Source: Clostridium_AM sp900759715 (GTDB lineage Bacteria; Bacillota; Clostridia; Clostridiales; Clostridiaceae). From it: DNA of 64,000 nt. The stretch lies in the NCBI GenBank assembly GCA_900759715.1, contig CAAEXF010000016.1:19081-83080 (forward strand), in the 5' to 3' direction. A program made the translations under genes and the position numbers. The notes under the pieces are model-generated. The model worked only from the letters and a program-made list of their open reading frames with translations, was not told where the DNA came from and did not search any database. Positions 27,343-36,200 of this stretch are shown piece by piece. The stretch's first letter is position 1; each line of letters opens with the position of its first letter.

Positions 27343-27365
27343 TTTTAAAAGAATTGTGATATAAT
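27336..27365 (+). promoter_or_regulatory. Internal sigma-A promoter ahead of prfA
   Basis: TTGCTA (27336-27341), 18 nt, TATAAT (27360-27365) with an upstream TG. It overlaps the last codons of prmC, so prfA may be transcribed separately as well. Confidence 0.6.
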
Positions 27366-27404
27366 TATTTATTGTGAAAATATTTATACGGAGTGAGAAA
27401 AAGT

Positions 27405-28481
27405 ATGTTAGAAAGACTTAACTTTATAGAAAATAAATACGAAGAACTATCTATAAAAATAAGTGATCCGACAGTTATGGCGGATCAAAAAGAATGGCGA
27501 AAATTATGTAAAGAGCATGCAGATTTAGAGACAGTTGTAATGAAATATAGAGAATATAAAAAAGCTGAAGAGGATTTAGAATCTGCTAAGGAAATGCTGC
27601 AAGAGGAATCAGACAAAGAACTAAGAGAGATGGCCCAGGAAGAAATAAGGGAACTTACAGGAGTTATAGAAGAAAAACATCAAGAGTTAAAAATACTACT
27701 TCTACCTAAAGACCCTAATGATGACAAAGATGTATTTGTTGAAATAAGAGCAGGTGCTGGTGGAGAAGAAGCAGCTTTATTTGCAGCGAACTTAACAAGA
27801 ATGTACACAAGATATGCTGAACGTAAAGGCTGGAAGATTGAAACTATAAGCATTAATGCAACTGATATAGGTGGATTTAAAGAAATTGTATTCATGCTAA
27901 AGGGAACTGGAGCTTATAGCAGATTGAAATATGAAAGCGGAGCTCACAGAGTTCAAAGAGTTCCAGACACTGAATCAAGTGGAAGAATCCACACATCCAC
28001 TGCTACTGTTGCAGTATTACCAGAAGTTGACGACGTTGAGATTGAAATTAATGCAAATGATATAAGAATAGACGTGTTTAGAGCATCAGGACATGGAGGA
28101 CAGTGTGTTAACACTACAGACTCTGCAGTAAGAATAACTCACTTGTCAAGTGGAATAGTAGTATCTTGTCAAGATGAAAAATCACAGCTTAAAAACAAGG
28201 AAAAAGCTATGAAAGTTCTTAAATCCAGACTATTTGAAAAAGCGGAAGCAGAAAGATCGGCGAGTATAGCTGAAGATAGAAAGAGTCAGGTAGGAACAGG
28301 AGACAGAAGTGAAAGAATAAGGACATATAACTATCCTCAGGGAAGAGTTACAGATCATAGAATAGGATTAACTCTATACAAATTAGATGCATATCTTGAT
28401 GGAGATATAGACGACGTTCTAGATGCTTTAATAACTGCTGAACAGGCGGAAAAAATGAAAGCTATTGGAAGTAACGACTAA
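27405..28481 (+). CDS. prfA: Peptide chain release factor 1
   Basis: 358 residues, full length. Reads UAA/UAG at the ribosomal A site. The GGQ loop is ASGHGGQCVNTTDSAVR, with Cys after GGQ where most bacteria have His; clostridial RF1 proteins commonly show this. ATG 27405 follows CGGAGTGAG; the GTG at 27393 is within it. Confidence 0.97.
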   Translation: MLERLNFIENKYEELSIKISDPTVMADQKEWRKLCKEHADLETVVMKYREYKKAEEDLESAKEMLQEESDKELREMAQEEIRELTGVIEEKHQELKILLLPKDPNDDKDVFVEIRAGAGGEEAALFAANLTRMYTRYAERKGWKIETISINATDIGGFKEIVFMLKGTGAYSRLKYESGAHRVQRVPDTESSGRIHTSTATVAVLPEVDDVEIEINANDIRIDVFRASGHGGQCVNTTDSAVRITHLSSGIVVSCQDEKSQLKNKEKAMKVLKSRLFEKAEAERSASIAEDRKSQVGTGDRSERIRTYNYPQGRVTDHRIGLTLYKLDAYLDGDIDDVLDALITAEQAEKMKAIGSND

Positions 28482-28510
28482 TTATTTAATTCAAGAAAAG
28501 AGGGTAAGGA

Positions 28511-29128
28511 ATGAATATAGATAAAGCCATTAGAAAGCAAAAAAAATCTTATAAAAGATTTCTGCTATCTATGTGCTTTATTTTTTTTGTTTTACCTATC
28601 GCTTTGTTTTTATCTAAAAAACTAAGTTTATTTTACATATCATATTTAGTAATTATAGAAGTGCTTATATTTATAGCTGTAATTATAAGGATTGACAAGG
28701 AGACATTGAGATTTACTTGTTTTGGGAGTAAATTAAAAATATCACTTGGAATAAGAAAGAAAACTATAAATATAAATTGTGAAAAAGTTTCATTGGTTCA
28801 TACTGAAGAAATTTTATCTGATGAGGATGATAGAAGTGAATTCAGGATAATTCTTCTAGCAACATCAAAGTTTAGAAGTGAAAGAATGATCCCCGTGAAC
28901 TTAAATTTCTTAAAAAATCATTCATATGTAGCTCATCAATATAATAGGTTAAAAATTATACACCCAGAGGAACAATATTACTATACTATAATAAAAAGGG
29001 GTAAGCTTAATAAGTATCCTTTGCTGGATGTTATATACAAAAACTGTGTCTATTCACACTTTACAGAAGAATGTATTGAAAAAATAAAATTTTATCGTCA
29101 AAATTCTCAATATTACAGGAATAAATAA
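28511..29128 (+). CDS. Hypothetical protein with two N-terminal membrane helices
   Basis: 205 residues, not recognised. A basic N-terminus (KAIRKQKKSYKRF) precedes two membrane spans (about 18-37 and 42-61). The remaining 140 residues are cytosolic, with a mix of strands reminiscent of a PH-like or bPH domain in this layout, though no signature supports that. GAGGGTAAGG ribosome site, 29 bp after prfA, so it is probably the last gene of the tdk-prfA operon. Confidence 0.65.
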   Translation: MNIDKAIRKQKKSYKRFLLSMCFIFFVLPIALFLSKKLSLFYISYLVIIEVLIFIAVIIRIDKETLRFTCFGSKLKISLGIRKKTININCEKVSLVHTEEILSDEDDRSEFRIILLATSKFRSERMIPVNLNFLKNHSYVAHQYNRLKIIHPEEQYYYTIIKRGKLNKYPLLDVIYKNCVYSHFTEECIEKIKFYRQNSQYYRNK

Positions 29129-29218
29129 TTCTAAAAATCCATTCCTAAAGTTTTGGAATATATGCATTACAATATAAATACATATGATATAGAAGTAATT
29201 TAAAATAAAGGTGATGTT

Positions 29219-29941
29219 TTGAGTGAAAATATGATTCTTATTGTATTAATTGGTAGTGTAGTATCTTTAATAGGTACAATGACTGGAGCCTTACTAGGAG
29301 TTATAGTAAAAAGGCCTTCAAATAAGCTGCTGGGAGGAATAATTGGTTTTGCAGGAGGACTGATGCTAGCAGTAGTAGTGTTTGATTTGATTCCGGAGGC
29401 TCTTACAAAATGGAATTTCGCTGGTACTCTAGTTTTTTGTATCTTGGGGATTATAATTATAGCCATAATAGATAACAAAATAAATATAAATAGCATGGAC
29501 AAGCATGCAAAAGTTGCTTTTATGGCAGCGCTAGGACTTATGATTCATAATTTTCCAGAGGGAATAATAATGGGGTGTGGCTTTGCTGCTGGAGGTACTT
29601 TAGGAATAAAAATGAGTATAATAATAGCAATTCACGATATTCCTGAAGGGATAGCAGTATCAGCGCCACTCATAGCTTCTAGAGTTAGAATATCTAAGAT
29701 ATTATTCTATACTTTTATAACAGCTTTTCCTACTGCCATTGGCACATGGATTGGAGCTTACATAGCAAATATATCGGTAAATGTTCTTGGTGCATGTCTG
29801 TCTTTTGCATCTGGAATAATGTTATATGTAGTCTGTGGGGAAATGATACCTGAGTCATCAAAACTTTGGGATGGAGTAACAAGTACTATTGGGGTTCTAA
29901 GCGGAATTATGATGGGACTTTTTATGGTAAGAATGTTATAG
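29219..29941 (+). CDS. ZIP family divalent metal transporter
   Basis: 240 residues, eight predicted membrane spans. The two metal-binding signatures HNFPEGI and HDIPEGI of ZIP helices IV and V are present. It imports Zn2+ or related ions into the cytosol; which metal cannot be told. TTG at 29219 follows AAAGGTGATG. A terminator follows at 29952. Confidence 0.9.
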   Translation: MSENMILIVLIGSVVSLIGTMTGALLGVIVKRPSNKLLGGIIGFAGGLMLAVVVFDLIPEALTKWNFAGTLVFCILGIIIIAIIDNKININSMDKHAKVAFMAALGLMIHNFPEGIIMGCGFAAGGTLGIKMSIIIAIHDIPEGIAVSAPLIASRVRISKILFYTFITAFPTAIGTWIGAYIANISVNVLGACLSFASGIMLYVVCGEMIPESSKLWDGVTSTIGVLSGIMMGLFMVRML

Positions 29942-29951
29942 TGTTAATTTT

Positions 29952-29995
29952 AGACTGTGGAGAATTTTATTTGATCTACAGTCTTTTTATATTTT
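29952..29995 (+). terminator. Terminator of ZIP transporter gene
   Basis: AGACTGTGGA (29952-29961) pairs with TCTACAGTCT (29975-29984, one G-U), followed by TTTATATTTTT. Confidence 0.82.
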
Positions 29996-30266
29996 TAGCC
30001 TTAGTAGATAAACTTGAAATGTTGTTTATATTAAACTATAATTAACAATTAAAATATAGTATTTATTTATACAAATATAGTATATTATATGTAACAATTG
30101 TATAATTAACATGTTGTGTATTTGATTAATTTAGTATATTGTATATTAGAAAATAATTTGTTGATTTAAAAGTACTAGTAAAATGTGTTTTATAGGTTAA
30201 AATAAATTATTAGAATAAAGCGTTGCTATAAGCATTGTAACATTAAAATATAGGAGGAATAATGCA
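29996..30266. other. AT-rich intergenic region before the GltD-like gene
   Basis: Over 300 bp between genes, counting the terminator. Only AT-rich sequence with repeated TAGTATATT-like words is visible; no convincing gene or riboswitch. Confidence 0.55.
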
Positions 30267-31508
30267 ATGGGACAATTTGTAATAGAGGAAGCTAAAAGAT
30301 GCCTTCAATGTAAAAAACCTATGTGTAAAGAAGGATGTCCAGTCAACACCTCGGTTAATGAAGTTATAAAGTTATTTTTAGAAGGAAATATTAATGAAGC
30401 AGGAGAAATGCTTTTTAACAATAATCCACTTTCTGTAGTGTGCTCGCTTGTATGTCCTCATGAGAAGCAATGCGAAGGCCATTGTGTAATGGGAAAGAAG
30501 AATAGTCCTGTTAAAATAAGTTCGATAGAAAATTATATATCAGATTATTATTTAAATTCTATAACTCCAGAGGTAGTAAAAGATACTAATAAAAAAGTAG
30601 CTATAATAGGATCTGGACCAGCTGGAATTACTATAGCAATTATCCTAGCTTCTAAGGGCTATGATATAACCATATTTGAAGCTCATGATAAAATAGGTGG
30701 AGTTTTACGATATGGTATTCCAGAGTTTAGATTACCTAAGGATATTTTGGAAAAGTTAAAAGATAAATTAATAAGCATGGGAATAAAAATAAGACCTAAT
30801 ACTTTAATTGGGTCAGTTATAACAATTGATGATCTCTTTAGAGATGGCTACAAAGCTATATTTATAGGTACAGGAGTATGGAAGTCTGGTGCCCTTGGAA
30901 TAAAAGGCGAGAGCTTAGGGCATGTTCATTATGCAATAGATTACTTAAAAAATCCTAATGTATATGACTTAGGGAAGAAGGTATGCATAATAGGAGCTGG
31001 CAATGTTGCAATGGACGTTGCAAGAACTGCATTAAGAAACGGATCAAGAGAAGTTTATGTAATGTGCAGAAGGGGGCCAGAAAATATTCAAGCCGAGAGG
31101 GCTGAAGTTGAATATGCAAAAATTGATGGAGTTAAATTTGAATTTTATAAATCCCCTGTAGAGATAGTTGATGAAGGCATTAAATATGTGAATAATAAAG
31201 TAGTAGAAGATGAAGAAGGTAAAGAAAAGGTAGTGTCAATGGAGGGAACAGAAGAGATATTCAAAGCTGATTCTGTTATCATAGCTGTAGGTCAAGGACC
31301 TAGAGCAAATATAGTATCAAGTACAAAGGGAATAGAGCTAAAGGATAAAGGCTTAGTTGCCACTGATGAATTTGGAAGAACCACAAGAGACGGTGTGTTT
31401 GCATCTGGAGATGTAGTAACAGGAGCTAAGACAGTAGTTAAGGCTGTAGAATTATCAAAAATGGTGGCACAAGCAATTGATGAGTATGTTACTGAAAAAT
31501 GTAAGTAA
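30267..31508 (+). CDS. GltD-like NAD(P)-dependent FAD/Fe-S oxidoreductase
   Basis: 413 residues. An N-terminal Fer4_20 domain carries cysteines in CLQCKKPMCKEGCP (12-25) and VCSLVCPHEKQCEGHC (about 58-73) for iron-sulfur clusters. It is followed by FAD-binding AIIGSGPAGITIA (about 113), NAD(P)-binding IIGAGNVAMDVART (about 237) and the C-terminal ASGDVVTGAKTVVKAVE. This is the glutamate synthase small-subunit/NfnB-like family. No large glutamate synthase subunit or NfnA is next to it, and it is shorter than typical 460-residue GltD, so its electron partner is unknown. GGAGGAAT ribosome site. Confidence 0.82.
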   Translation: MGQFVIEEAKRCLQCKKPMCKEGCPVNTSVNEVIKLFLEGNINEAGEMLFNNNPLSVVCSLVCPHEKQCEGHCVMGKKNSPVKISSIENYISDYYLNSITPEVVKDTNKKVAIIGSGPAGITIAIILASKGYDITIFEAHDKIGGVLRYGIPEFRLPKDILEKLKDKLISMGIKIRPNTLIGSVITIDDLFRDGYKAIFIGTGVWKSGALGIKGESLGHVHYAIDYLKNPNVYDLGKKVCIIGAGNVAMDVARTALRNGSREVYVMCRRGPENIQAERAEVEYAKIDGVKFEFYKSPVEIVDEGIKYVNNKVVEDEEGKEKVVSMEGTEEIFKADSVIIAVGQGPRANIVSSTKGIELKDKGLVATDEFGRTTRDGVFASGDVVTGAKTVVKAVELSKMVAQAIDEYVTEKCK

Positions 31509-31569
31509 TAAGGTCTGAAAAATTACTTGATATAATTTAGTAATAAATAAAAAGGTGGTATAAAATAAA

Positions 31570-32622
31570 ATGGATACAAAAATAATTATGCTTGATGAGA
31601 ATAACTTTGACCAAAACATCATGCAAGAGGCTGGGGAGGTCTTAAGACAGGGGGGACTAGTAGTGTTTCCAACAGAAACTGTCTATGGACTTGGCGCTAA
31701 TGCATTAGATCCAGAGGCAGTGAAAAAAATATTTGAAGCTAAAGGGAGGCCACAGGACAACCCTCTAATAGTTCATATTGCGGATATTGAAGAGATAAAG
31801 CCTTTAGTTTCGGAAATTCCAGAAATGGCTAAAAGATTTATGGAAAGATTTTGGCCAGGTCCTATGACAATAATATTGCCTAAATCTTCAATTATACCAG
31901 ACGAGACAAGTGCAGCGCTACCATGCGTAGGAATTAGAATGCCTTCTAATAATGTTGCTAGAGAACTTATAAGAGCAGCGGGAGTTCCAATTGCTGCGCC
32001 TTCTGCTAATATTTCAGGAAAACCTAGTCCTACAGATGTACAAAGGTGCATAGAAGACTTAAGCGGAAAGGTAGATTATATTATTGGCGGTAATATGTGT
32101 GATATTGGACTTGAGTCTACGGTTATTGATTGCACTACTGAACCTACCTGTGTTTTAAGACCAGGGGGAATAACTTTAGAGATGTTAAGAGAAGTGGATG
32201 CAGATACATATATAGATCCAGCAATAATGAAAAAACCAGAAAAAGATTTTAAGCCTAAAGCGCCAGGAATGAAATATAGGCATTATGCTCCAAAGGCTCC
32301 TGTAAAAATAGTTCAAGGAGATTTGAAAAAAACTATTGAAAAAATCAACGAAATAGTGCAAAATTATATAGATGAAAATAAAATTGTTGGAATAATGGCT
32401 ACAGACGAAACAGCAAATTATTATAAGAAGGGTATAGTAATATCTCTAGGAAGTAGAGAGAATATGATAAGTGTATCTCAGAGTTTATTTGAAACACTTA
32501 GAATGTTTGATGATAAAGAAGTTGATATAATTATTGCTGAAGCCTTTGAAGAAAAGGGTGTAGGTGTAGCTGTTATGAATAGACTTAAAAAATCTGCTGG
32601 ATTTGATATTATTAAAGTGTAA
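31570..32622 (+). CDS. tsaC: Threonylcarbamoyl-AMP synthase (Sua5/YwlC form)
   Basis: 350 residues. A YrdC domain (about 15-205) with GGLVVFPTETVYGLGANA and KGRPQDNPLIVHI, then a linker (PGMKYRHYAPKAPV) and a Sua5 C-terminal domain (about 245-350). It makes threonylcarbamoyl-AMP for the t6A37 modification of ANN-decoding tRNAs. Begins a run with ywlE-like and rpiB genes, the same order as Bacillus ywlC-ywlE-rpiB. Confidence 0.95.
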   Translation: MDTKIIMLDENNFDQNIMQEAGEVLRQGGLVVFPTETVYGLGANALDPEAVKKIFEAKGRPQDNPLIVHIADIEEIKPLVSEIPEMAKRFMERFWPGPMTIILPKSSIIPDETSAALPCVGIRMPSNNVARELIRAAGVPIAAPSANISGKPSPTDVQRCIEDLSGKVDYIIGGNMCDIGLESTVIDCTTEPTCVLRPGGITLEMLREVDADTYIDPAIMKKPEKDFKPKAPGMKYRHYAPKAPVKIVQGDLKKTIEKINEIVQNYIDENKIVGIMATDETANYYKKGIVISLGSRENMISVSQSLFETLRMFDDKEVDIIIAEAFEEKGVGVAVMNRLKKSAGFDIIKV

Positions 32623-32645
32623 TTCTATGTTTTAGGAGGTTAGTT

Positions 32646-33104
32646 ATGAAAAATATACTATTTGTTTGTACAGGAAACACTTGTAGAAGTTGTATGGCAG
32701 AAGCTATTTTTAATAATAAGTGTGATATAGATAATCTCAAAGCTATTTCTGCTGGTATAGCTGTATTAAACAATAGTAAAACCTCAAAAAACTCTGCAAT
32801 TGTTACTAAGGAAAGTATTAGTATAGATTTAAGTAATAGAAATGCAGTTCAGCTTACTGAGAGCACGTTAGAAAATTCAGAACTTATTTTGACTATGACA
32901 ACATATATAAGAGATTTTTTAGGCGATAAGTTTCCGGGATTTGAACACAAAATATATACATTAAATGAGTATATCTCTATGGAGAAGGATATAGTCGACC
33001 CATTTGGTGGTGACATAGAAACCTATAGACATACATATAGACAATTAGAAAGCAGTATTGTATTGCTATTAAACAAATTAAAAGAAGATATAGGCATTGT
33101 ATAA
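32646..33104 (+). CDS. ywlE: Low-molecular-weight phosphatase, protein-arginine phosphatase type
   Basis: 152 residues. The CX5R loop is FVCTGNTCRSCMAEA (residues 6-20), and the general acid is in DPFGGD near 119. Thr in place of the usual Ile in the loop (CTGNTCRS) is the feature known to give YwlE its phosphoarginine preference, so arginine phosphatase is inferred over tyrosine phosphatase. The Pro that usually follows CRS is Cys here. 23 bp after tsaC, likely co-transcribed. Confidence 0.82.
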   Translation: MKNILFVCTGNTCRSCMAEAIFNNKCDIDNLKAISAGIAVLNNSKTSKNSAIVTKESISIDLSNRNAVQLTESTLENSELILTMTTYIRDFLGDKFPGFEHKIYTLNEYISMEKDIVDPFGGDIETYRHTYRQLESSIVLLLNKLKEDIGIV

Positions 33105-33198
33105 TGCTATTATCTTTTTTTTTGTAATCTGATAGTTTATAATTTATTAAAATAAATTATTTAATTATAGTAACACTATATCTTGGAGGTGTTTTAAC

Positions 33199-33648
33199 AT
33201 GAAGATTGCGTTAGGAAGCGATCATGCGGGATTACCGCTAAAGAATGAAATAATAAAACATTTAGAGGCAAAAGGAGTAGAAATTAAGGATTTTGGTGCA
33301 TATACTGAAGAGTCCTGTGACTATCCTGAGTTTGCATTAAAAGTTGCTGAAGAAGTAGCAGGGAAAAAATATGAACTTGGAATATTAGTTTGTGGTACTG
33401 GTATAGGAATAAGTATAGCTGCTAACAAAGTTCCAGGAGTGAGAGCTGCATTATGTGGTGATACTTTCAGCGCTCATGCTTGCAGAGAGCATAATGATGC
33501 TAATATACTTGCATTAGGTCAGAGAGTTGTTGGATCAGGACTTGCTCTTGACATAGTAGATACATTCATAAAAACTGAATTTGAAGGTGGTAGACACCAA
33601 AGAAGAATAGATGGAATTTCTGAAATTGAAAAAAAGTATAGTAAATAG
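33199..33648 (+). CDS. rpiB: Ribose 5-phosphate isomerase B
   Basis: 149 residues of RpiB/LacAB type: MKIALGSDHAGLPLKNEI, the catalytic cysteine loop LVCGTGIGISIAANK (about 70-84), and CREHNDANILALG. It interconverts ribulose and ribose 5-phosphate. CTTGGAGGTG ribosome site. A bulged hairpin at 33680-33714 (CAGAAATT..AATTTCTG) without a T-run lies between this gene and upp. Confidence 0.95.
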   Translation: MKIALGSDHAGLPLKNEIIKHLEAKGVEIKDFGAYTEESCDYPEFALKVAEEVAGKKYELGILVCGTGIGISIAANKVPGVRAALCGDTFSAHACREHNDANILALGQRVVGSGLALDIVDTFIKTEFEGGRHQRRIDGISEIEKKYSK

Positions 33649-33741
33649 TATATAATAGTTTTTTTAAATTAAGTATAAAGCAGAAATTTAGAGTAAAATT
33701 TATTCTTAATTTCTGTGTATTATATAGGAGGAATAAAATAA

Positions 33742-34371
33742 ATGAGTAAAGTAACACAAATAGCACATCCATTAATATTACATAAGTTATCTCTAATAAG
33801 AGATAAAAACACAGGTTCAAAGGATTTTAGAGAGCTTGTTGAAGAAGTAGCTATGCTTATGGCATATGAAGTAACTCGTGATTTACAGCTTGAAGTAGTA
33901 GAAATAGAAACGCCAATATGTAAGGCAAAATGTAAAATGCTTGCAGGAAAGAAAGTGGCTATAGTTCCAATACTTAGAGCAGGTCTTGGTATGGTTGGTG
34001 GTATGACAAAACTTATACCAGCAGCAAAAGTTGGACATATAGGACTGTATAGAGATGAAGAAACATTAAAGCCAGTAGAATATTTCTGTAAGCTTCCACA
34101 AGATATAGGAGAGAGAGATGTAATCGTTACGGATCCTATGCTTGCAACAGGTGGCTCAGCAGTAGATGCTATTACTCTTTTAAAACAAAAAGGTGCCAAA
34201 AATATAAAATTAATGTGTCTTATAGCTGCACCAGAAGGAATAAAAGCTGTTATGGATGCTCACCCAGATATAGATATATATATTGCATCTATAGATGAAA
34301 AATTAAATGAAAAGGGATATATTGTACCTGGTCTTGGAGATGCGGGAGACAGATTATACGGAACTAAGTAA
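33742..34371 (+). CDS. upp: Uracil phosphoribosyltransferase
   Basis: 209 residues. KVAIVPILRAGLGMVGG (about 72-88), the PRPP-binding DPMLATGGSAVDAI (about 131-144), and the C-terminal uracil-binding YIVPGLGDAGDRLYGTK. It salvages uracil to UMP. TAGGAGGAAT ribosome site. A 25-bp stem terminator starts inside its stop codon. Confidence 0.97.
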   Translation: MSKVTQIAHPLILHKLSLIRDKNTGSKDFRELVEEVAMLMAYEVTRDLQLEVVEIETPICKAKCKMLAGKKVAIVPILRAGLGMVGGMTKLIPAAKVGHIGLYRDEETLKPVEYFCKLPQDIGERDVIVTDPMLATGGSAVDAITLLKQKGAKNIKLMCLIAAPEGIKAVMDAHPDIDIYIASIDEKLNEKGYIVPGLGDAGDRLYGTK

Positions 34372-34425
34372 TCTATATAATAAAAAGCAGTGAAATAATT
34401 CACTGCTTTTTATTATATAGATTAC
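34370..34425. terminator. Long hairpin terminator after upp
   Basis: Perfect 25-bp stem with arms 34370-34394 and 34399-34423; the core is AAAAAGCAGTGAA, loop ATAA, and its complement with CTTTTTATT. Confidence 0.88.
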
Positions 34426-34549
34426 CAAGTCAAAAAGTTAACTGGATAATATTAAATTTTCATATATAATCTTAATGAATACTTTCAATTACATCATTTT
34501 TATTATAGAATAAAATGAGGATTAATAACAGCAACTGTTGGAGGAAGTT

Positions 34550-35038
34550 ATGAATAGAATTGATAAAAATAACTATTATTTAGATATATGTGAGACTGTA
34601 TTAGAGAGAGGAACTTGCTTAAGGCGTAACTTTGCGGCTATAATAGTCAAAAATGATGAGATTATGTCGACAGGATATACAGGAGCTCCTAGAGGAAGAA
34701 AAAATTGCTGTGATTTAGGTTACTGTAAAAGAGAGGAACTAAAGGTACCAAGAGGTACACGTTACGAATTGTGTAGATCCGTTCATGCAGAGCAAAATGC
34801 TATTATATCTGCTAGAAGACAAGATATGATAGGCTCAACTATGTATCTAGTTGGCAGGGAATGTAGTTCTGGAGAATATGTATATAATGCTTCTCCTTGT
34901 TCACTATGCAAGAGGTTTATAATTAATTCAGGAATTGAAAAAGTTATAATACGTGATACTAAGACAGATTATAGAGAAATAAGCGTAGATGAATGGATTG
35001 AAAATGACGATTCTCTAGAAGGCGATGGATGTTATTAA
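34550..35038 (+). CDS. dCMP deaminase family protein (ComEB-like)
   Basis: 162 residues. Zinc-binding HAE in CRSVHAEQNAIISA (about 80-93) and PCSLCKRFI (about 118-126), with the extra zinc-binding cysteine and CCDLGYCKRE insert of deoxycytidylate deaminases. It converts dCMP to dUMP for thymidylate synthesis. ATG 34550 follows TGGAGGAAG; the ATG at 34538 lies in front of it. Stands between upp and the tagO/mnaA wall genes. Confidence 0.9.
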   Translation: MNRIDKNNYYLDICETVLERGTCLRRNFAAIIVKNDEIMSTGYTGAPRGRKNCCDLGYCKREELKVPRGTRYELCRSVHAEQNAIISARRQDMIGSTMYLVGRECSSGEYVYNASPCSLCKRFIINSGIEKVIIRDTKTDYREISVDEWIENDDSLEGDGCY

Positions 35039-35110
35039 GTGGCAGCAACAATACTGTGTCTATTAGATCTAACTAAATATTGCTTAATATAAATTAAGGA
35101 AGGTTAACTT

Positions 35111-36139
35111 ATGGATAAATTATATGTTTTAGCATTGGTTTCAATAATAATCTCTGCTATGCTTACACCAGTTATTAAAAAATTTGCAGTAAAGATAAAA
35201 GTTATAGATATTCCAAAGGATAACAGAAGAGTACATAAAAAACCTATACCACTTCTAGGTGGGTTAGCAATATACTTTTCTTTTGTATTAACTTTAGTGT
35301 TGAAAACAGGAAAGTTATCTCAATCAGAAATGGGAATACTAATAGGTGCTACGATTATAGCCTTAGGTGGTTTCCTGGATGATAAATTCGAAATAAGGCC
35401 GTGGCAAAAGCTTTTATTTCAGATAACTGCTGCATTGGTATTAACCATATATGAAGTTAAAATAGTTTATATAACAAATCCAATAAGCAGCGCAGAACTT
35501 TCTATGAGCATAGGATTATTTTCAATTCCACTTACTATAATTTGGGTGGTTGGTATTACTAATGCTCTAAACTTAATAGATGGTCTAGATGGTTTAGCAG
35601 CAGGAGTTGCTTTTATTTCTGCAGTCACTATTTTTATCATAGCTTTTCTAAATGGTAGAAATGAAGCGGCAGTATTAACTGTGATATTAGCTGGAGCTAT
35701 ACTAGGTTTCTTACCTTATAATTTTAATCCAGCTTCTATATTTATGGGAGATACAGGGGCGCAATTATTAGGGTTTTTATTAGCAGCGATATCTATAAAA
35801 GGAACTATAAAGTCTGCAACAGCTTTTGCAATTGCTGTACCTCTTCTTGCACTTGGAATACCGATATATGATACGCTTTTTGCTATGATTAGGAGGAAGA
35901 TAAATGGGAAGCCTATAATGCAGGCAGATAAAGGACATCTGCATCATAGATTATTAGACATGGGACTTAATCAAAGGCAGGCAGTTATAATCATGTATCT
36001 AATAAGTGCTGTACTAGGTAGTTTTGCGATAATAGCAATGCAGATAAGCACTCAGAGGGCCTATTTCCTTCTTGCTGTTGTCATGGTGGTTCTAGTAATA
36101 ATAGCTTGGAAATTTGGTTTTTTTGAACATAGAGAATAA
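35111..36139 (+). CDS. tagO: Undecaprenyl-phosphate N-acetylglucosaminyl 1-phosphate transferase
   Basis: 342 residues, about eleven membrane spans, MraY/WecA family. DNRRVHKKPIPLLGGLAIY (about 37-55), GFLDDKFEIRPWQKL (about 92), the catalytic NALNLIDGLDGLAAG (about 150-164), FMGDTGAQLLGF and HLHHRLLDMG. It starts linkage-unit or polysaccharide synthesis on undecaprenyl phosphate at the membrane. The next gene makes UDP-ManNAc, so wall teichoic acid or a related secondary wall polymer is the likely product. Confidence 0.92.
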   Translation: MDKLYVLALVSIIISAMLTPVIKKFAVKIKVIDIPKDNRRVHKKPIPLLGGLAIYFSFVLTLVLKTGKLSQSEMGILIGATIIALGGFLDDKFEIRPWQKLLFQITAALVLTIYEVKIVYITNPISSAELSMSIGLFSIPLTIIWVVGITNALNLIDGLDGLAAGVAFISAVTIFIIAFLNGRNEAAVLTVILAGAILGFLPYNFNPASIFMGDTGAQLLGFLLAAISIKGTIKSATAFAIAVPLLALGIPIYDTLFAMIRRKINGKPIMQADKGHLHHRLLDMGLNQRQAVIIMYLISAVLGSFAIIAMQISTQRAYFLLAVVMVVLVIIAWKFGFFEHRE

Positions 36140-36200
36140 TTGGTATCTAGGTAACAGTAACAAAGAATAGTTGCCTTGGAGCTAAAATGGAGGTATATTT

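Noticed and set aside
33720..34199. Long open frame on the minus strand opposite upp
   Set aside because: It lies wholly over a confident upp gene, has no ribosome site and no recognisable protein motif; antisense opening is common in AT-rich codon usage.
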